DNA from: Ceratotherium simum simum
Taxonomy: Eukaryota; Chordata; Mammalia; Perissodactyla; Rhinocerotidae
NCBI RefSeq assembly: GCF_000283155.1
Contig: NW_004454193.1
Location: forward strand, 5,576,297-5,640,296
Reading direction: 5' to 3'
Length of the DNA: 64,000 nucleotides
Shown here: one piece after another, positions 31,080-42,834 of the stretch
How the letters are laid out: every line of letters starts with the position of its first letter
Position numbering within the stretch: position 1 is the stretch's first letter
The notes under the pieces: generated by a model
What the model was told of the DNA's origin: nothing
What the model saw: only the letters and a program-made list of their open reading frames with translations
Database searches by the model: none
Position numbers and translations under genes: made by a program

Positions 31080-32558
31080 ATTTTTTATTTTATTTTTTTT
31101 AATTTGAAATGTTGGAAAGTTAAGCTCATCTTTGGCATTTGGCTCTCTGCTGTGGAACTGGGCAAAGAGCTGAGGTCTACACGGCTTCGATCTCCCAGCC
31201 CCGCAAACAACCCCACTCACGCAGCAGCGGTTTCACCCGGGGTCCGAGCCTCGGCTTTGTTTAGGAACTGCCCAATATGTTAATTATCTCTTTTACCTCC
31301 ACGCGTGATGCTGTCAAACCGCACTCCAGTGTTTAAAAAATAAAAGCGAACACCGTGCGCCTGCTGTACCCTGCTCCCCTAATATCCAGTCCCTGACAAT
31401 GCCTAAGCTGTCAGATGAGAGGCGGTGTCACTGGAATAAAGGTGGGCAGATGTGTGATAATGAGACGGAAGCGTGCAGATGCTAATAGAACTCACCAGAA
31501 CAGGCCTGCCTTAGTTAGACGGATCCAGGTAGCAGCTGCCGAGTGTCAGGATGACCGGATGCTACTTTCTCTTGATTCTCATTTAAGAGCTGCTTCGCCC
31601 GGCTGTCTGTCAGTGAACTTTTCCCTCTCAGGAGCTCCAACCCCTAGGTGATCAGTCACATTTCGACATAACTAGATGTCAAAAGAAGTTTAAGTTGTAT
31701 GACGAACTGTGATGCAGTCAGCGCCAGCCTCCAGCCTCCGAGGCGGCTTCTTAATGATCTGCCTGGAAACTCGGGCGCCTTTTCCTGTGTTTTGTTTTCT
31801 TATTAAAATACTGGCTAAGTCTTTGTCAACATCCATGTCAGCAACTGTGAGCTCAAGACAATATTATCCCAAGCATAATTTAATTTTAAATGTGGAACTC
31901 AGACCCACGCTGGCCGGATAGTGGGAGGTTTGTGTTGAGCAAACAGGAGTTCCCTCCAAACGGCCCATTTTAGCATCCTTAATTAAAATGAGGTCCTTTG
32001 GGGATTTATCGTCAGCCCCAGTTGGGACGCTGGGGGAATCCCAGGACGATGTGAGGGGTGTCGCTGTGGGCCATTCCTGAATCAGGAGTGTGGAGTGGAG
32101 CTGACAATAATAGATGGGGCCAATGAGAAACTGATTCCGACCTACAAAGGGCAGGAAACAGAAATAACCCAAGAATTGTCATCTCGCATGCCAGCGAAAC
32201 CTTTGAACCGGAGTATCAACTTTATCAGGTCCTTATCAGCCCCTGTGAGCCATGAGCTGCTTCAGATGGTGTGCGTGGTGATGAGCTGGAGGGGCGTTTA
32301 ACATCCGGGTTTGGGGGGGCAGTCAGGTATGTGTGACACATGCCGTCACACAGGCAGTGAAGCCCACCAGCTCCTGCACCTCTTTGTGAGGCAGGAATTT
32401 CTCGGAGTGTTTAATTGGGTCGGGTCAGTTTGTTCTCTAAATATTTTCATCTTCTCCTGCCACTGTTTACGTTTCCACTGGGAAAATAAACACTGCATGT
32501 CGCTTCTGCCTGCTATATTTTCTTAGAGATTTTAATCCCAATTCCTCATGAAACGTTT
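31080..32558. promoter_or_regulatory. Repeat-poor block G, candidate conserved non-coding cluster
   Basis: 1.5 kb free of recognised repeats up to a CA microsatellite. Contains TTAATTAA at 31979-31986 and other TAAT words. Overlapping frames on both strands have no recognisable product. Confidence 0.35.
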
Positions 32559-32584
32559 ACACACACACACACACACACACACAC
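32559..32584. repeat. (CA)n microsatellite
   Basis: About 26 bases of CA at the edge of the repeat-poor block. Confidence 0.92.
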
Positions 32585-33399
32585 CCTCCAACCATGGTGT
32601 GAAGGCACTTCAGTTCATAGAATGCTTTTCTTTCTTCTCTTCAGAGAGTGAAAGGATGTTCTATGGAAATCTAATGCTGCGTTGACATAAGGAAGCACTT
32701 GGAGGAATCTCAAATTTTTCAATCAGAGAACCAGCCAGAATCATCTGGAATGTTCTAAGTTACCCCCATTACTTTTTCATCTCTCTGCACCCCCATCCCA
32801 CACCCACTGCCTCCCCCCAATATAGTTCTTCCTTAAACATTTCACAGACTGGCTGCTATGCCCTCATGGGCTCTCACATAAAACAAGACTTCTCCCCCTA
32901 GATTCTGATATTTAGTAGCCTGAAGCTCATTAGTACTTCACCGCTTTACCCTGGAGTTTTAAATTTTTAAGCAGCTAGGATTCGTCTAAGAGGTCTTAAC
33001 CTTATAATTTGTAATAACTTAGAGATCACGTAGCTAAAGTGTGAGTTATTAAAAAAAATGCTCCTTTCCCGTCGCCAGCCATTGATTCCTCTTCTCGCAG
33101 TCAGAGTAGGTGCTATTAAATCAGGTGATGGAAAATGCTCATTTATTTCTCAGTAGTAAAACACAAGCAGTTAGGAGACATTTCTTAACGTGGATTGATC
33201 TTGCCTTACATGAAGGCCCAGAGTGTCAGGAGTGACTGTAGGGGCAGCAGAGATGAAGAGCGGTGGGGAGGAGGGAACCAGTGAGCCCAAGGTCGCGGAT
33301 GGGTTAAGACCTGTGCCAGAATATCTGTTGGCTAGAACCCCAGCCTCCCACGGAAATGTGGACAACATGGACTTACTGATTTTTGATTGTGCTGATGCT
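32585..33399. other. Unassigned DNA
   Basis: No repeat clearly recognised; the stretch at 33060-33180 is clean and AT-rich. Confidence 0.4.
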
Positions 33400-33605
33400 G
33401 CACTAAACAAGGCAGCGTGGTGGAAAGCTCATCATGGTTTGAATTCAGGCACGTGAGCTGTTTAATTCTGGTCAAGTTGCTTAACCTCTCTGGGCTTCAG
33501 ATCTTCTTCTCTATGAAACAGTAATAGAATCTGCCTCCTAAGTTTGATAGGAACGTGAAAGAAGACACTATCAGTAAATTATCCAGCATAATGCTGGAGA
33601 TGCTA
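33400..33605 (+). mobile_element. MIR SINE
   Basis: Sense MIR: 'tggtttgaattcaggcacgt', 'ggtcaagttgcttaacctct', 'ctgggcttcagatcttcttc'. Confidence 0.82.
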
Positions 33606-34499
33606 TAGCTAACGATAGAAATACCACCCTCCAGGCAAGATGAGGAGGGTACAGACATGGTTATAACCTGGCCCCAGACCCCAAAAACTTTACAGCTGTG
33701 AGGTGCAGAGAAAGAGACCTGCACAAATAGGGTTAATCATAATGTGCGAGGAGCCAACACCAGGAGATGTTTTCCCTTTTATTTCTGCTGCTTACAACAG
33801 GGCTGGGCTCCTGCTACACCAACTAAACTTTGTCTAAAAATTATCTAAGGACCACCTAATGTGTGTGGATGCCACACATGTCAGATGTGTCAGCCTCTCC
33901 CAGTAATGACTCTCTGACATAAACAGTAAGGAAGAAATATTACAATTACCGAGGGGTGCCGGGGCCCGGCATGCATTTTCATGAGGGGTCTTGGTGAGTG
34001 GCAGCCTCAGCTCTGTAATCAGCTCCCCCTGCCAGCAGAGCTGGCCAGAGAAAGCTCTCGTCCCCCAAAGACAATTAAAATGAGTTAAATGAATTAAAAA
34101 GGCCCTTCCCAGTTAAGGTACAGTCAGAGGTTAGAAACAGTAGTATTTGGATTTATGGAAACTTCGCAGCTGCCAAGCCGTAGGAATTGTGGCTCACGGG
34201 GGAGTCGTTTCAGTGGGAACCTAAACAGCTTATGAAATTGGAGGCAATATACATAATTTTAAATTTCTGGGAGGCAGTTTTCATTCCCCTGTTTATTTTG
34301 GCTTCTTAGGTCAATAGGAATATATTTTCACCCAAATCAAATTGAGAGACAGAGAGGGGGAGACTGAGACTGCATTATCGCGTTTATTAAAACAAAGAGA
34401 CAGCTGAACAGGAATTTTCCCATTTTGAGACAATGGGAGGACAGGTCTGGAAGCAGGTGAGCAGAGGGGGTAAGAATGTTCTGAGCCTCGTTTCACCCC
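33606..34499. promoter_or_regulatory. Repeat-poor block H
   Basis: About 0.9 kb without recognised repeats; 33860-34300 is the cleanest part, with 'aaaatgagttaaatgaatta' near 34076. Candidate conserved non-coding DNA, by inference only. Confidence 0.27.
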
Positions 34500-34640
34500 T
34501 CTCCAGCTGTGACTCTCTCGCAAGTGGCTCAACCATTCTGTGTCTCAGTTTTCCTCATCTGCAAAATGGATTGAGGGCTTCTACTTTGCAGAGTGGTTGT
34601 GACAATTAAGTGAGATAACGTCAACAGGAGGCTTTGCAGG
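34500..34640 (+). mobile_element. MIR SINE fragment
   Basis: Sense MIR: 'tctgtgtctcagttttcctc', 'atctgcaaaatggattgagg', 'gtggttgtgacaattaagtg'. Confidence 0.82.
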
Positions 34641-34869
34641 GTGTCTGCCGCAGCCGGAAACCTACCTGTTGGCTCTGGTTGTTATTGATATTGCTGCTGT
34701 CACCCTGTGAAGGTATGAGGAAACAAGGGCCACTGGGACCACTACCCAAACTTTCCAGAGCATCAGATGCTGACAAGCCATGGGGGCCACAGGAGACTGT
34801 GACAGGCTTTACTGCTGTGTCCCAAAGGTCCTGGTCACCTGCACACCCAGATCTGGTCTCCCTGACCCC
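34641..34869. other. Unassigned DNA
   Basis: Nothing recognised. Confidence 0.4.
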
Positions 34870-36540
34870 CGCCTCATTCCGTCAATTTCATAAGAAATTC
34901 TAACGAGACTTCTGTCTGCTCTGTAAGGAGGAAGCCGCCCGCCGTCCTCAGCCAGCCCCCTTCCACCCCCTGAGTCCCCGAAGTCCCTGAGAGTGTGTAC
35001 ACTCTTGCTCATTACATGCACAAACTCCATCAGAAAGCATTTGTCTACACCCTCTTTATTCACTTTCAAAGGGTTAAACAGCCTATTTACTGGGCTGTCA
35101 ACAATCCGAGGCCCAAATCGTGGAGAAAGCCCCTTCCAGTTTTGTGCGTCCCGGAGCCTTGTCTCTGCTGGCCTGTTCTTGTTACTGTCATGTAATATCC
35201 ATGACAATCGTGTTGGGCTTTTTTTAGGGGCTCTGTGGGGCTCAATCGGAGGGGCCACTTTAAGCCAGGAAAGGCCTTTATTTATGTGGATTTGAAAGAG
35301 CCTTGAGAAGGTCCTTCCCCTCGGAACCCTCTCCAGCAGGTCACCGCGGATTCAAAGGGATTTAAATGCAAGGGCTGCGATCAGTACTTCCATCACGTTC
35401 TAATAGACTGACATGAGCATTTGTGCCTGAAAGACAGGGGAAAAAGTGATGCAGATTTTCCCTACATTAGACTGACGCACAAAGCAGGGGGAGCGATTGA
35501 GTGACGAGGTAACCCCTCACGCCCTCTTTTACACTTCTAACCGGCACCGCACAAAGGGAGCCGTGGGAAGCCGCCCAGAAGCCGGGCCGGGACATTTCCA
35601 TGGGCCATATGGAAATTTTGTTTTGTGTACAGAGCAAGTGTCTGATAACAGTGACCTTAACTGCCATATGTGGGCAGTGAATAGGCCAGAGGAAGCCACT
35701 CCGCAATCTGACCCACACATATGGACCAAGGAGACTTGCATTGCCAACTCGCTGGCAACCTGGGGGATTTCATTAGATTTGTTAATGAATTGCTCTATTG
35801 ACTTGTATCTGAGCTTGCCTCATTAGAGGAGAAGAACACAATTTTTATCTGTGTTTTCGTGAAGGGGACCGGAGCGTTCCCTCCTTTGTGGGGCGGTGGG
35901 TAATCTGCACGGCTGTCATCGGCTTTGGACTAATTCATTGTGTCAGTGTAAGAAGGCCCTTCCGTGCTCGTTGAGGCTCGAGCCCCACTCCAATCCTCTT
36001 CAAGTCAATGTTTTCCTTGTGAGCGGGGTGTTTCCTCGGCTCCTGCTTGGTTTACAAATGCTGAACATGATGTTGTCCTGGTGCTGTGTGTCGCCATGGT
36101 GCTGGCAGCGAGCTGAGGCCATGAGTGCCCGCAGCATCACCTGCCAGGAAGGGGTTTTTGGAGGCAGCAACACACTTTGCATGGAGATCGCCCATTCGCC
36201 TTCCCTACCACCACCGGTGGCTTGAGCAACACGCCTTTAGACGCTGTCAAAGGAGCTTCCTGTTGGAGCATCACTGCGTAAAGAACGCCCCCCTTCTGCC
36301 CTGCCAAGTTTGGAATGTACAAAGCTCCCCATATCCGAGCCTTATTAGCAATGGCTCGATTGTTTGGGCTTCTCAACGTGGGAAAGCTTGGGTTTTAAAG
36401 CAATAAGAACTATCAATTAATAGATTATTAGGGGTAAACCAATAAAGAACCCATTATGGCTAATAGCGAGTGAGGAATCACGAGGAATTAGCAAAATGAG
36501 ATTCAATAAAATGGAAACCATAAAGATAAGCTTCTGGAGA
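34870..36540. promoter_or_regulatory. Repeat-poor block I, longest clean tract
   Basis: 1.7 kb with no recognised transposon or microsatellite, the cleanest long tract in the window. Many frames of 60-149 codons are open on both strands, which reflects composition. I see no protein domain. Best read as candidate conserved non-coding DNA; conservation must be measured. Confidence 0.38.
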
Positions 36541-37329
36541 TTGGATCTGGCTTTTTGAGCTTAAGTCTCAAATAAACAAATGAATGGCACCCACTGAAGC
36601 CTCCTGTTGGTTCCTCTTTCCCAAGCCTGCCAAGGATGGGGAGAACTTTCTGAGTTGGAGCTAGAAGAACGGTGGTCAACACTGCAACTCAGCTGTGGTT
36701 TATCCCATGGGGGAGGAAGGGAGGAAGAGAGCAGGTAAATCCTTATAATACACACAAGTTGGTTTCAGGGATTCCTGTACGAGTCTCCCATAATAGGATG
36801 TGGCATGGAAGTCCCCAAGCCTCTATATTGGCCACTCTGGCATTACCTTGGCACACGGAGAACCCAAAAAGTTGAAAAAAGCAGAAACCTCCTATGGATG
36901 TCACAGTGAAATTCTGGGACTCATGTAGGTCCTGCTGCAGCAGCAATGTTGGGACAGGGAGGCAGAGATGTTGCAAGTGAGAGTGTATCTCCTCAGAGGG
37001 GTGGTGTAAGTTGTGGCTGGGTCACTGAACATCCTCCGTTGAGTTTGAGGATGGAAACTAGTTTCCCCAGTTTAGCTCTGCCCTCTTCTAAAGCAGTGCT
37101 GGGACATGTTCTATTGTGCAGAAAGAGAAGCTCATTAGGACTGCTGGTACCCATGGAAGGCTCAAAGAAAGAGGAACTCCCATCTCAGGAGAGAAGGGCT
37201 TCACATTTGCTCTGGGTGAGGGGAGTTCCTTGGAGAGGGGGTCCATCAGATCTGAAAACTGCTGTATGTGAGAGCTGGGTCCTGGGGGGCTGTAAGGGAG
37301 TACTATAAGCTATCAAAGTATAAGGAAGT
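36541..37329. other. Unassigned DNA
   Basis: No recognised repeat; the 120-codon forward frame at 36946-37308 has no recognisable product. Confidence 0.4.
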
Positions 37330-38080
37330 ACCTGGCTATATTTTTACCAATCACACTGTTTTCACCAAGACAAGTTCATTGGGTTGTTTACGCTAAGCTT
37401 GAGGTTGACCATTGCCTTTAGAATTGAAATACTGCTTGGCTGGGTATAAAATTCATGCTTTCCTTTAGAACTTGGTAGCCATTTCTCCACTGTCTTTTGA
37501 CACTAAATGTCACACTCATTCTTTACCACTTGCTTCTTGGTTGACTGCATTTTGTCATTGAACATTTTTATTTTTCAAAAAGGACTAGGGGTGCTATGTT
37601 TCATGATATATTTTATGTTTGAAAATATTTCCCTATTGCTTTTATATTTGCATGACAACTTGACTGGGTATAATTTACATGGGTCACATGTTGTTTTCCT
37701 CAGAGAACTCTGTAGACCTTCCCCTGTCATCTTTTGGCTGCAAATGTTCCTCATTGGGATGAATTCTCAATTGCTGATGTCTTGATGTGGTACCCGGGTG
37801 CCTGAAGAAATATTTCTTTCCCCTTGAAGTCTAAGAACTAGACGGGGAATGTCTCAGTGTCACTCACTCTCTATCAGTATTTCCTGGACACCGTGTAACT
37901 TGTCAATTACAGATTCAGTTATTTCCTCATTCAAAGGAAATTCTATACTGTTGTATTTTTAAATATTTTTTGGTTCTATTTGTGAGATTCTCTAATTCAG
38001 GGTCACTAAGTATCCTTATCTTGCATAGATCCAATAGGCTTTTAATCCACTGACAGCTAATATCAGTTACCAGTTTATTA
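37330..38080 (-). mobile_element. LINE-like decayed sequence
   Basis: T-rich with words seen in antisense L1/HAL1-type DNA: 'cttggctgggtataaaattc', 'gtagccatttctccactgtc', 'tatttcctcattcaaaggaa'. Family uncertain. Confidence 0.45.
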
Positions 38081-38094
38081 TCACTCCCATACTC

Positions 38095-38205
38095 CCAGAC
38101 TATAAGCACCTCAAAGGAAGACAGTCATCTTATTTATCTTTGTTTCCTCAGAGCCCAGTACCTAAGAGATGCTCAGTGAGCAGCTACGGAATTAACCTGC
38201 ATGTG
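38095..38205 (+). mobile_element. L2 LINE 3' end fragment
   Basis: 'gactataagcacctcaaagg', 'atctttgtttcctcagagcc' and 'agatgctcagtgagcagcta' follow the L2 3' end. Confidence 0.65.
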
Positions 38206-39179
38206 ACCTTGTCAGTTAGAGTTTACACTTTATTTTGAGAGAAGTTGAGAGTCACTGGAGATTTTAGATGAGGATAACAGTGGCTGACATGACTTGACAT
38301 GACCACACATAGCTTCAAAGTGGGGTGGGCTGGATGGTGAAGGTAAGCCTCCTATTGAATGGTGGTGGTATCTGGGGGTGGCTGGACATGCTGGTTTAAT
38401 AGGAAAAGTAGATATGGTAGACAAACACTAATATTTTGGACTCCCCCAAGGAGAAAATTCAAACTGCCACCTCTGCCAGGAGAGCAGGTGGCTAATGAAT
38501 ATAGACACGGCCTTTTGTTCCGGGAAAATAACTGAAAAGTTCTTTAGGCTCCTTTTCCTTTTGGGGTTTTTGCTTCTGAGATGTGCAGTTATCAGTTGAT
38601 TTCCAACACCAAACTCCCCAAAAGGCTGGCATGTTAAATTTAAAATATACATATATATCTTCCCATCCATCAGAGTCCTGGCAGGAAAGAGATGGCACCT
38701 TCAAAGGGATTGTTTGAAGAGAGTTTGGTGATGACACTCTGTACAAAGGTGTGGGCAGGGCTAAGGGGACCACAAGGGATGCAGAGGATCCAGCAGGAAG
38801 GAGCTAACCTCCGCAGACCTAAAGGGGCAAGGACAGAGATTGATGCTATAGAGCCTGGTGAGAGGGGTGACCACGGAAGAGGGTCTCCATTGAGATGCTT
38901 GCCCATGGGCAGAGCACTGTATCCCTTGACCCCAGCGCTGACCAGTATTTGGTGAGGCCAAGGCCAGGAAGGGTTTCTCTTCTCTTCCCTTTCTCTGTTT
39001 TCTTCCTCATCCCTCCCACAGGCCACCCTCAACTAAAAGGCAGAGGTGAGGGAGCCGCAGTGCTGCAATCATTCATAGAGGTCTGCCTCCCAGGTCCAGA
39101 GCTGGGTGGGGAAGCGCAGAGTGTGGATCTGGAGGGACCCAATCTACCCCAAAGAAACAACCTCCTCATAATAAAACTA
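38206..39179. other. Unassigned DNA
   Basis: About 1 kb, no repeat recognised. Frames of 87-120 codons overlap on both strands at 38.67-39.19 kb without a recognisable product. Confidence 0.4.
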
Positions 39180-39222
39180 ATCAAATAATAAAATAAAATA
39201 AATAAAATTAAATTTTATTTTC
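39180..39222. repeat. A/T-rich (AAAAT)n low-complexity tract
   Basis: AAATAAAAT units followed by TTTTATTTT, partly self-complementary. It sits just before an L1 3' end. Confidence 0.8.
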
Positions 39223-39224
39223 TC

Positions 39225-39915
39225 CTATTAGAGTGGCAGGGATGAAAAGGTCTGAAAACAAACTGTGTAGGTGAGGATTTTTAAAAGTATCAACTCTTCA
39301 AGTCGGTGTGTGGAGAAAGAGTCTCCCTCATATAGTGTTGGTGGAGGGGTAACTCAGAACAACCTCTGCAGAGGGCAACTTGACAGCATCTATCAAAATG
39401 ACAAGTGCACATGCCCTTTGAGGGAGAAATCCCACTTCCAAAAATCCATCCCACAGATATATTCAAACAGATACACAGTGCTGTGCACGTAGGGCTAGTC
39501 ATTACAGCATTGTTTGTAATAGCAGAACGTTGACGAAAACCCAAACGTCCATCAATAGGGGCCTGGTTCAATAAATCGTGGTTCGCCCACACAGCAGGTG
39601 CGTAGTATTCTGTGAAGCCATAACAGAAGAAGAAGAAGACTCTTCCTGTGATGCTTTATTAGGTGAAAAGAGCAAGATGCTATCACTTGTGCTAAAGGGC
39701 AGGGAGAAATGGAGAGGGAGCTACATGATCATTTTGGACCATAGATGTGCAGGAAGCTAAGGCCATTGGCTGGGTCTGACAAGGGCATTGAGTAGCTGGG
39801 GGAAGGTGCAGCAGGGAGGTTTTCACTGTGTGACTTTTGAGTTTTTGCACAATAAGTGGGTTTTACCTTCTCAAAAAAAAATGAATAAAGTCGATATTTT
39901 TAAAAATCCTATTTA
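39225..39915 (+). mobile_element. Ancient L1 3' end with A-tail
   Basis: Sense L1M: 'gtgttggtggaggggtaact', 'cccacttccaaaaatccatc', 'attacagcattgtttgtaat', 'cgtccatcaataggggcctg', ending with an A run at 39873-39881 and AATAAA just after. About 690 bp retained. Confidence 0.85.
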
Positions 39916-40479
39916 AAAGCTCAGACTTGACCATCTTTAGAAAAATTATATTAAAAACTGGGTGTGCCAAGGGAAGGAGCCCAGGGTGCTAGGCTCCCGG
40001 ACTGCCGAGGCCTCTGCTGTAACTGTCAGTAGTGACACTGCTCCTCATGTCAGCCCCCACTTGAGGCCCTGCCGGGGCGTGAGGATCTGTGAATCAGTGA
40101 AATAATGAAAAGGACCAGAACACCTTCCCCAGGAAGCTTTGTGGCTTAGAGTAGAATAGAAACAACCGACGACCCCTCAGCCCACCCCTCTCCCCTGGGA
40201 TGTGTGTCATTGGTGAGAGGTGGTGGCCAAGGTGGGAAGAACCCCTGGGGGCTGCTGTTGGGACCTGGCCCTGCCTTGTAGCCCCTTGACGCTCATCTGC
40301 CTCATCCACGTCACCATGTGGCGGCCTCTCTCCTGTTTAATTCTGCCGTGTCCCGTGAGCAACTACTCATATGGCAAGAGCTTCACCCCCTCCCCACCGC
40401 GGACCTCCAGGACTGCAATCTCTTATCTCCGGATAAGGAAGGAGCAATAGTGCGTGTCATCATGGTGGCAAACATGAGA
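39916..40479. other. Unassigned DNA
   Basis: GC-richer than neighbours around 40000-40330. No exon evidence. Confidence 0.4.
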
Positions 40480-41095
40480 AGACTCGTCTTTCGCCTATTT
40501 CGTATGCGCCTTTATCACAGTCCTCCATCACCTGTCTTTCCACACCCGCGTCCTCTTGCTGGAAGCTCTCACACTCTTGCTGGAGCACACACGCCAACAC
40601 ACCCAAGGGCCAACGCTGAGTGCAAAACGATGGGCAAGACCGAATAACCACACCTGAGGTGCCCACTCTGCTCTGGCTACGCTGGCCTCCCTGCCGTCCT
40701 CCGGGCCCGGGAAGCTTGCCTCCGCTGAGGTGCCCGCCCTTGTTGCTGTTGCTCTCTGGAACACTTGTTCCTTGGAGAACAATATGGCGCCTTCCACACC
40801 TCCTTCAGGCCCCTGCTTAAACGTCACCCTCTCAGTGAGGGCTTCCCTGACTGCCCTAGAATGGCACCCCCATCCTATGCTGGCACTCTCCACTGCGCTG
40901 GCTGGCTTTGCATTTCTCCGTGGATCTGACCACCATCTAACATGGAATACACTTTACTTATTTATTTGATAAATAAATGTAAACCTCACGAGGGCAGTGA
41001 TTTTTTTTTTTTCTGTTTGTTCACTGATGCACCCACCTAGAAGAATGCCTGGCACATTTTGATGCTCAGTATTTGTTGAATGAGTGAATAAATGA
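40480..41095 (+). mobile_element. L2 LINE 3' end
   Basis: Sense L2: 'aacgtcaccctctcagtgag', 'ggcttccctgactgccctag', 'cctcacgagggcagtgattt', 'tgcctggcacattttgatgc', 'agtatttgttgaatgagtga'. The 109-121-codon frames here are L2 shadows. Confidence 0.82.
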
Positions 41096-41104
41096 GTGGT
41101 AGCC

Positions 41105-41255
41105 CTCCATCTCGCTATTTTCTACTTGTCTGTTTACTTGTGTATCTCACCCAGGGACTAAGGGCTCCTTCCACTGTTATAACCACAGCATCTACCACGA
41201 TGCCTGGTCATTCTCAGTAGCTGTGTGTGGGTGTTTCCGAACGAATGAACCAAGG
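41105..41255 (+). mobile_element. Second L2 3' end in tandem
   Basis: 'cacccagggactaagggctc', 'accacgatgcctggtcattc' and the end near 'gaacgaatgaacc' repeat the order of the L2 tail directly after another L2 tail. Confidence 0.65.
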
Positions 41256-41614
41256 AAGGCTCTTTATTCCACAATCTCAATCCCGGATGATTTTTGTTCT
41301 GAGGATGCAGGACTGACGTCAGCCACACTCAAACACAGCGTAGGTTATTTAGGGTCCTTTACCGATACTTCCTCTATTCTATTCTCTTACTTTTAGTTTG
41401 TCAGACACATTTCAGTTCAAGATATGTGGTTGAGATGATGAGCACAGTTCTAGGACTGGGGAACCGTGGGCAACACGTCGATAAATGAATAGCATCTGCA
41501 AGGCTGACCTCAGGGACCTACCTCTTTGCTTTCGGATTGCGACATTTAGTTTTTCTTTGAGTAAAACAGTTACTATGATGGATCTTGTTCATGGGAGAAA
41601 GGAAAGCCCCATTT
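41256..41614. other. Unassigned DNA
   Basis: Nothing recognised with confidence. Confidence 0.4.
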
Positions 41615-41855
41615 GTTGGTTGTGTACCCTTTGTTAGGAACTGCACTAGGCACTCAATCACACACATTAATTCATACTTCACGGCAACACCATGAGATGG
41701 GCACTGTTTTTATACTTAGTTTCCATAAAAGTTAACTGAGCTTTAGAGAAATAGGTTTAACTTGCTCAAGGCTCTAGAGCTAGAAGGTGGTGGAACTGGG
41801 ATTTAAATCCAAGCCTGATAATCTCTAAATCTTCTGGTTCCTCTAAAAAGCCTCT
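41615..41855 (-). mobile_element. MIR SINE
   Basis: Reverse-strand MIR, near full length: 'gttaggaactgcactaggca', 'cacggcaacaccatgagatg', 'ttgctcaaggctctagagct', 'ggaactgggatttaaatcca'. Confidence 0.88.
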
Positions 41856-41904
41856 CTGCCATCATCCTACCAAGAGTAGTGCACTGAGTGGGTTTGTTGT
41901 AAGG

Positions 41905-42370
41905 TCATATATTCATCAGGGTAAACTAACTGCTGTAACACACACCTCCCCAGGCTTCAGTGATGTGACACAATAATTGTTTATTTCTCGTTCATGACAC
42001 AGGCCCAAAAAGGCCTGCTGTGTGTGTGTGTGTGTGCGCGCGCGCAGGTGCGCGCGTGCATGTGCATGCACTCGGCTCCATGCAGTCATTCAGGGATTCG
42101 GGCTCCTTCCATCTAATGGTTCCCCATAGCTTAGGCCTTTAGAGTCGTCCACTGGATTTTCTTCATGTGTCCAGCACATGGAGGACCAAGAGTGAGTGAG
42201 CTGATGCACAGGGGAGGGTCTTATGGACCAGGCCTGGAAGTGGTGTACATCACTCTGATCACCTTCCTTTAGCCAGCACTCATTACACGGCTGCACCTAC
42301 TGCCAAGGAGACTGGGAAATGCAGTGTAAGCGTTTGCCTAGGAGGAAAACAATAAGGGATTTGGTGAACA
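41905..42370 (-). mobile_element. Decayed LTR-like repeat with internal TG/CG tract
   Basis: 'taaactaactgctgtaacac', 'ttgtttatttctcgttcatg' and the end near 'ggatttggtgaacacaaagg' follow the same order as the copy at 51450-51885. The microsatellite at 42017-42070 grew inside it. Confidence 0.5.
42017..42070. repeat. (TG)n(CG)n alternating tract
   Basis: TG units then CGCGCGCG, GTGCGCGCGTGC and TGCATGTGCATGCA. Strong Z-DNA-prone composition, with a CpG cluster unusual for repeat DNA. Confidence 0.92.
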
Positions 42371-42834
42371 CAAAGGGAAACTCTGCCACAGGAGAGAGAG
42401 GAAGGAGTGTTCTGTAACTGAGTGACAGAGACAGGCTTTAGTTTTCCATGTTATTAAAAAAATGGCAGAGGTTTGAGTCAACCAGAGTAGCAGACAATTA
42501 AACAATCACTTATACAGTAGAATCTCACCTGATCAGAATTTTCAGCTAATGTGCTATTTTGGTTAACATGATATTTTGGTTACATGAGGGCTAGCCAAGA
42601 AGTCTTTTGGTTTCAAATCTTATTGCTGAAAATCTTTCCAAGATGTGGTGTTGCACATTCCCGCCTCAGGAAGTTCAGTGCGGTAAGTTTGGCGAATGTT
42701 TTCTCAGTCACTGAGGATCTCACAGGGCTTCTGAGCCGCCGTTCTGAATAAACATCAGTTTCCACGAGACAGGCTTGGGTGCACGAAAGGGGGAGAGAGC
42801 TGACCTGAATCAGCAGTGATCGAAAAATGTCTTA
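42371..42834. other. Unassigned DNA
   Basis: 42515-42600 ('tacagtagaatctcacctga', 'ttttggttaacatgatattt') may be the rim of a Tigger/mariner-type DNA element, but this is not firm. Confidence 0.35.

Noticed and set aside
34809..35258. 149-codon reverse frame in repeat-poor block I
   Set aside because: Overlapped by several frames on the other strand, with no domain; explained by low stop density.
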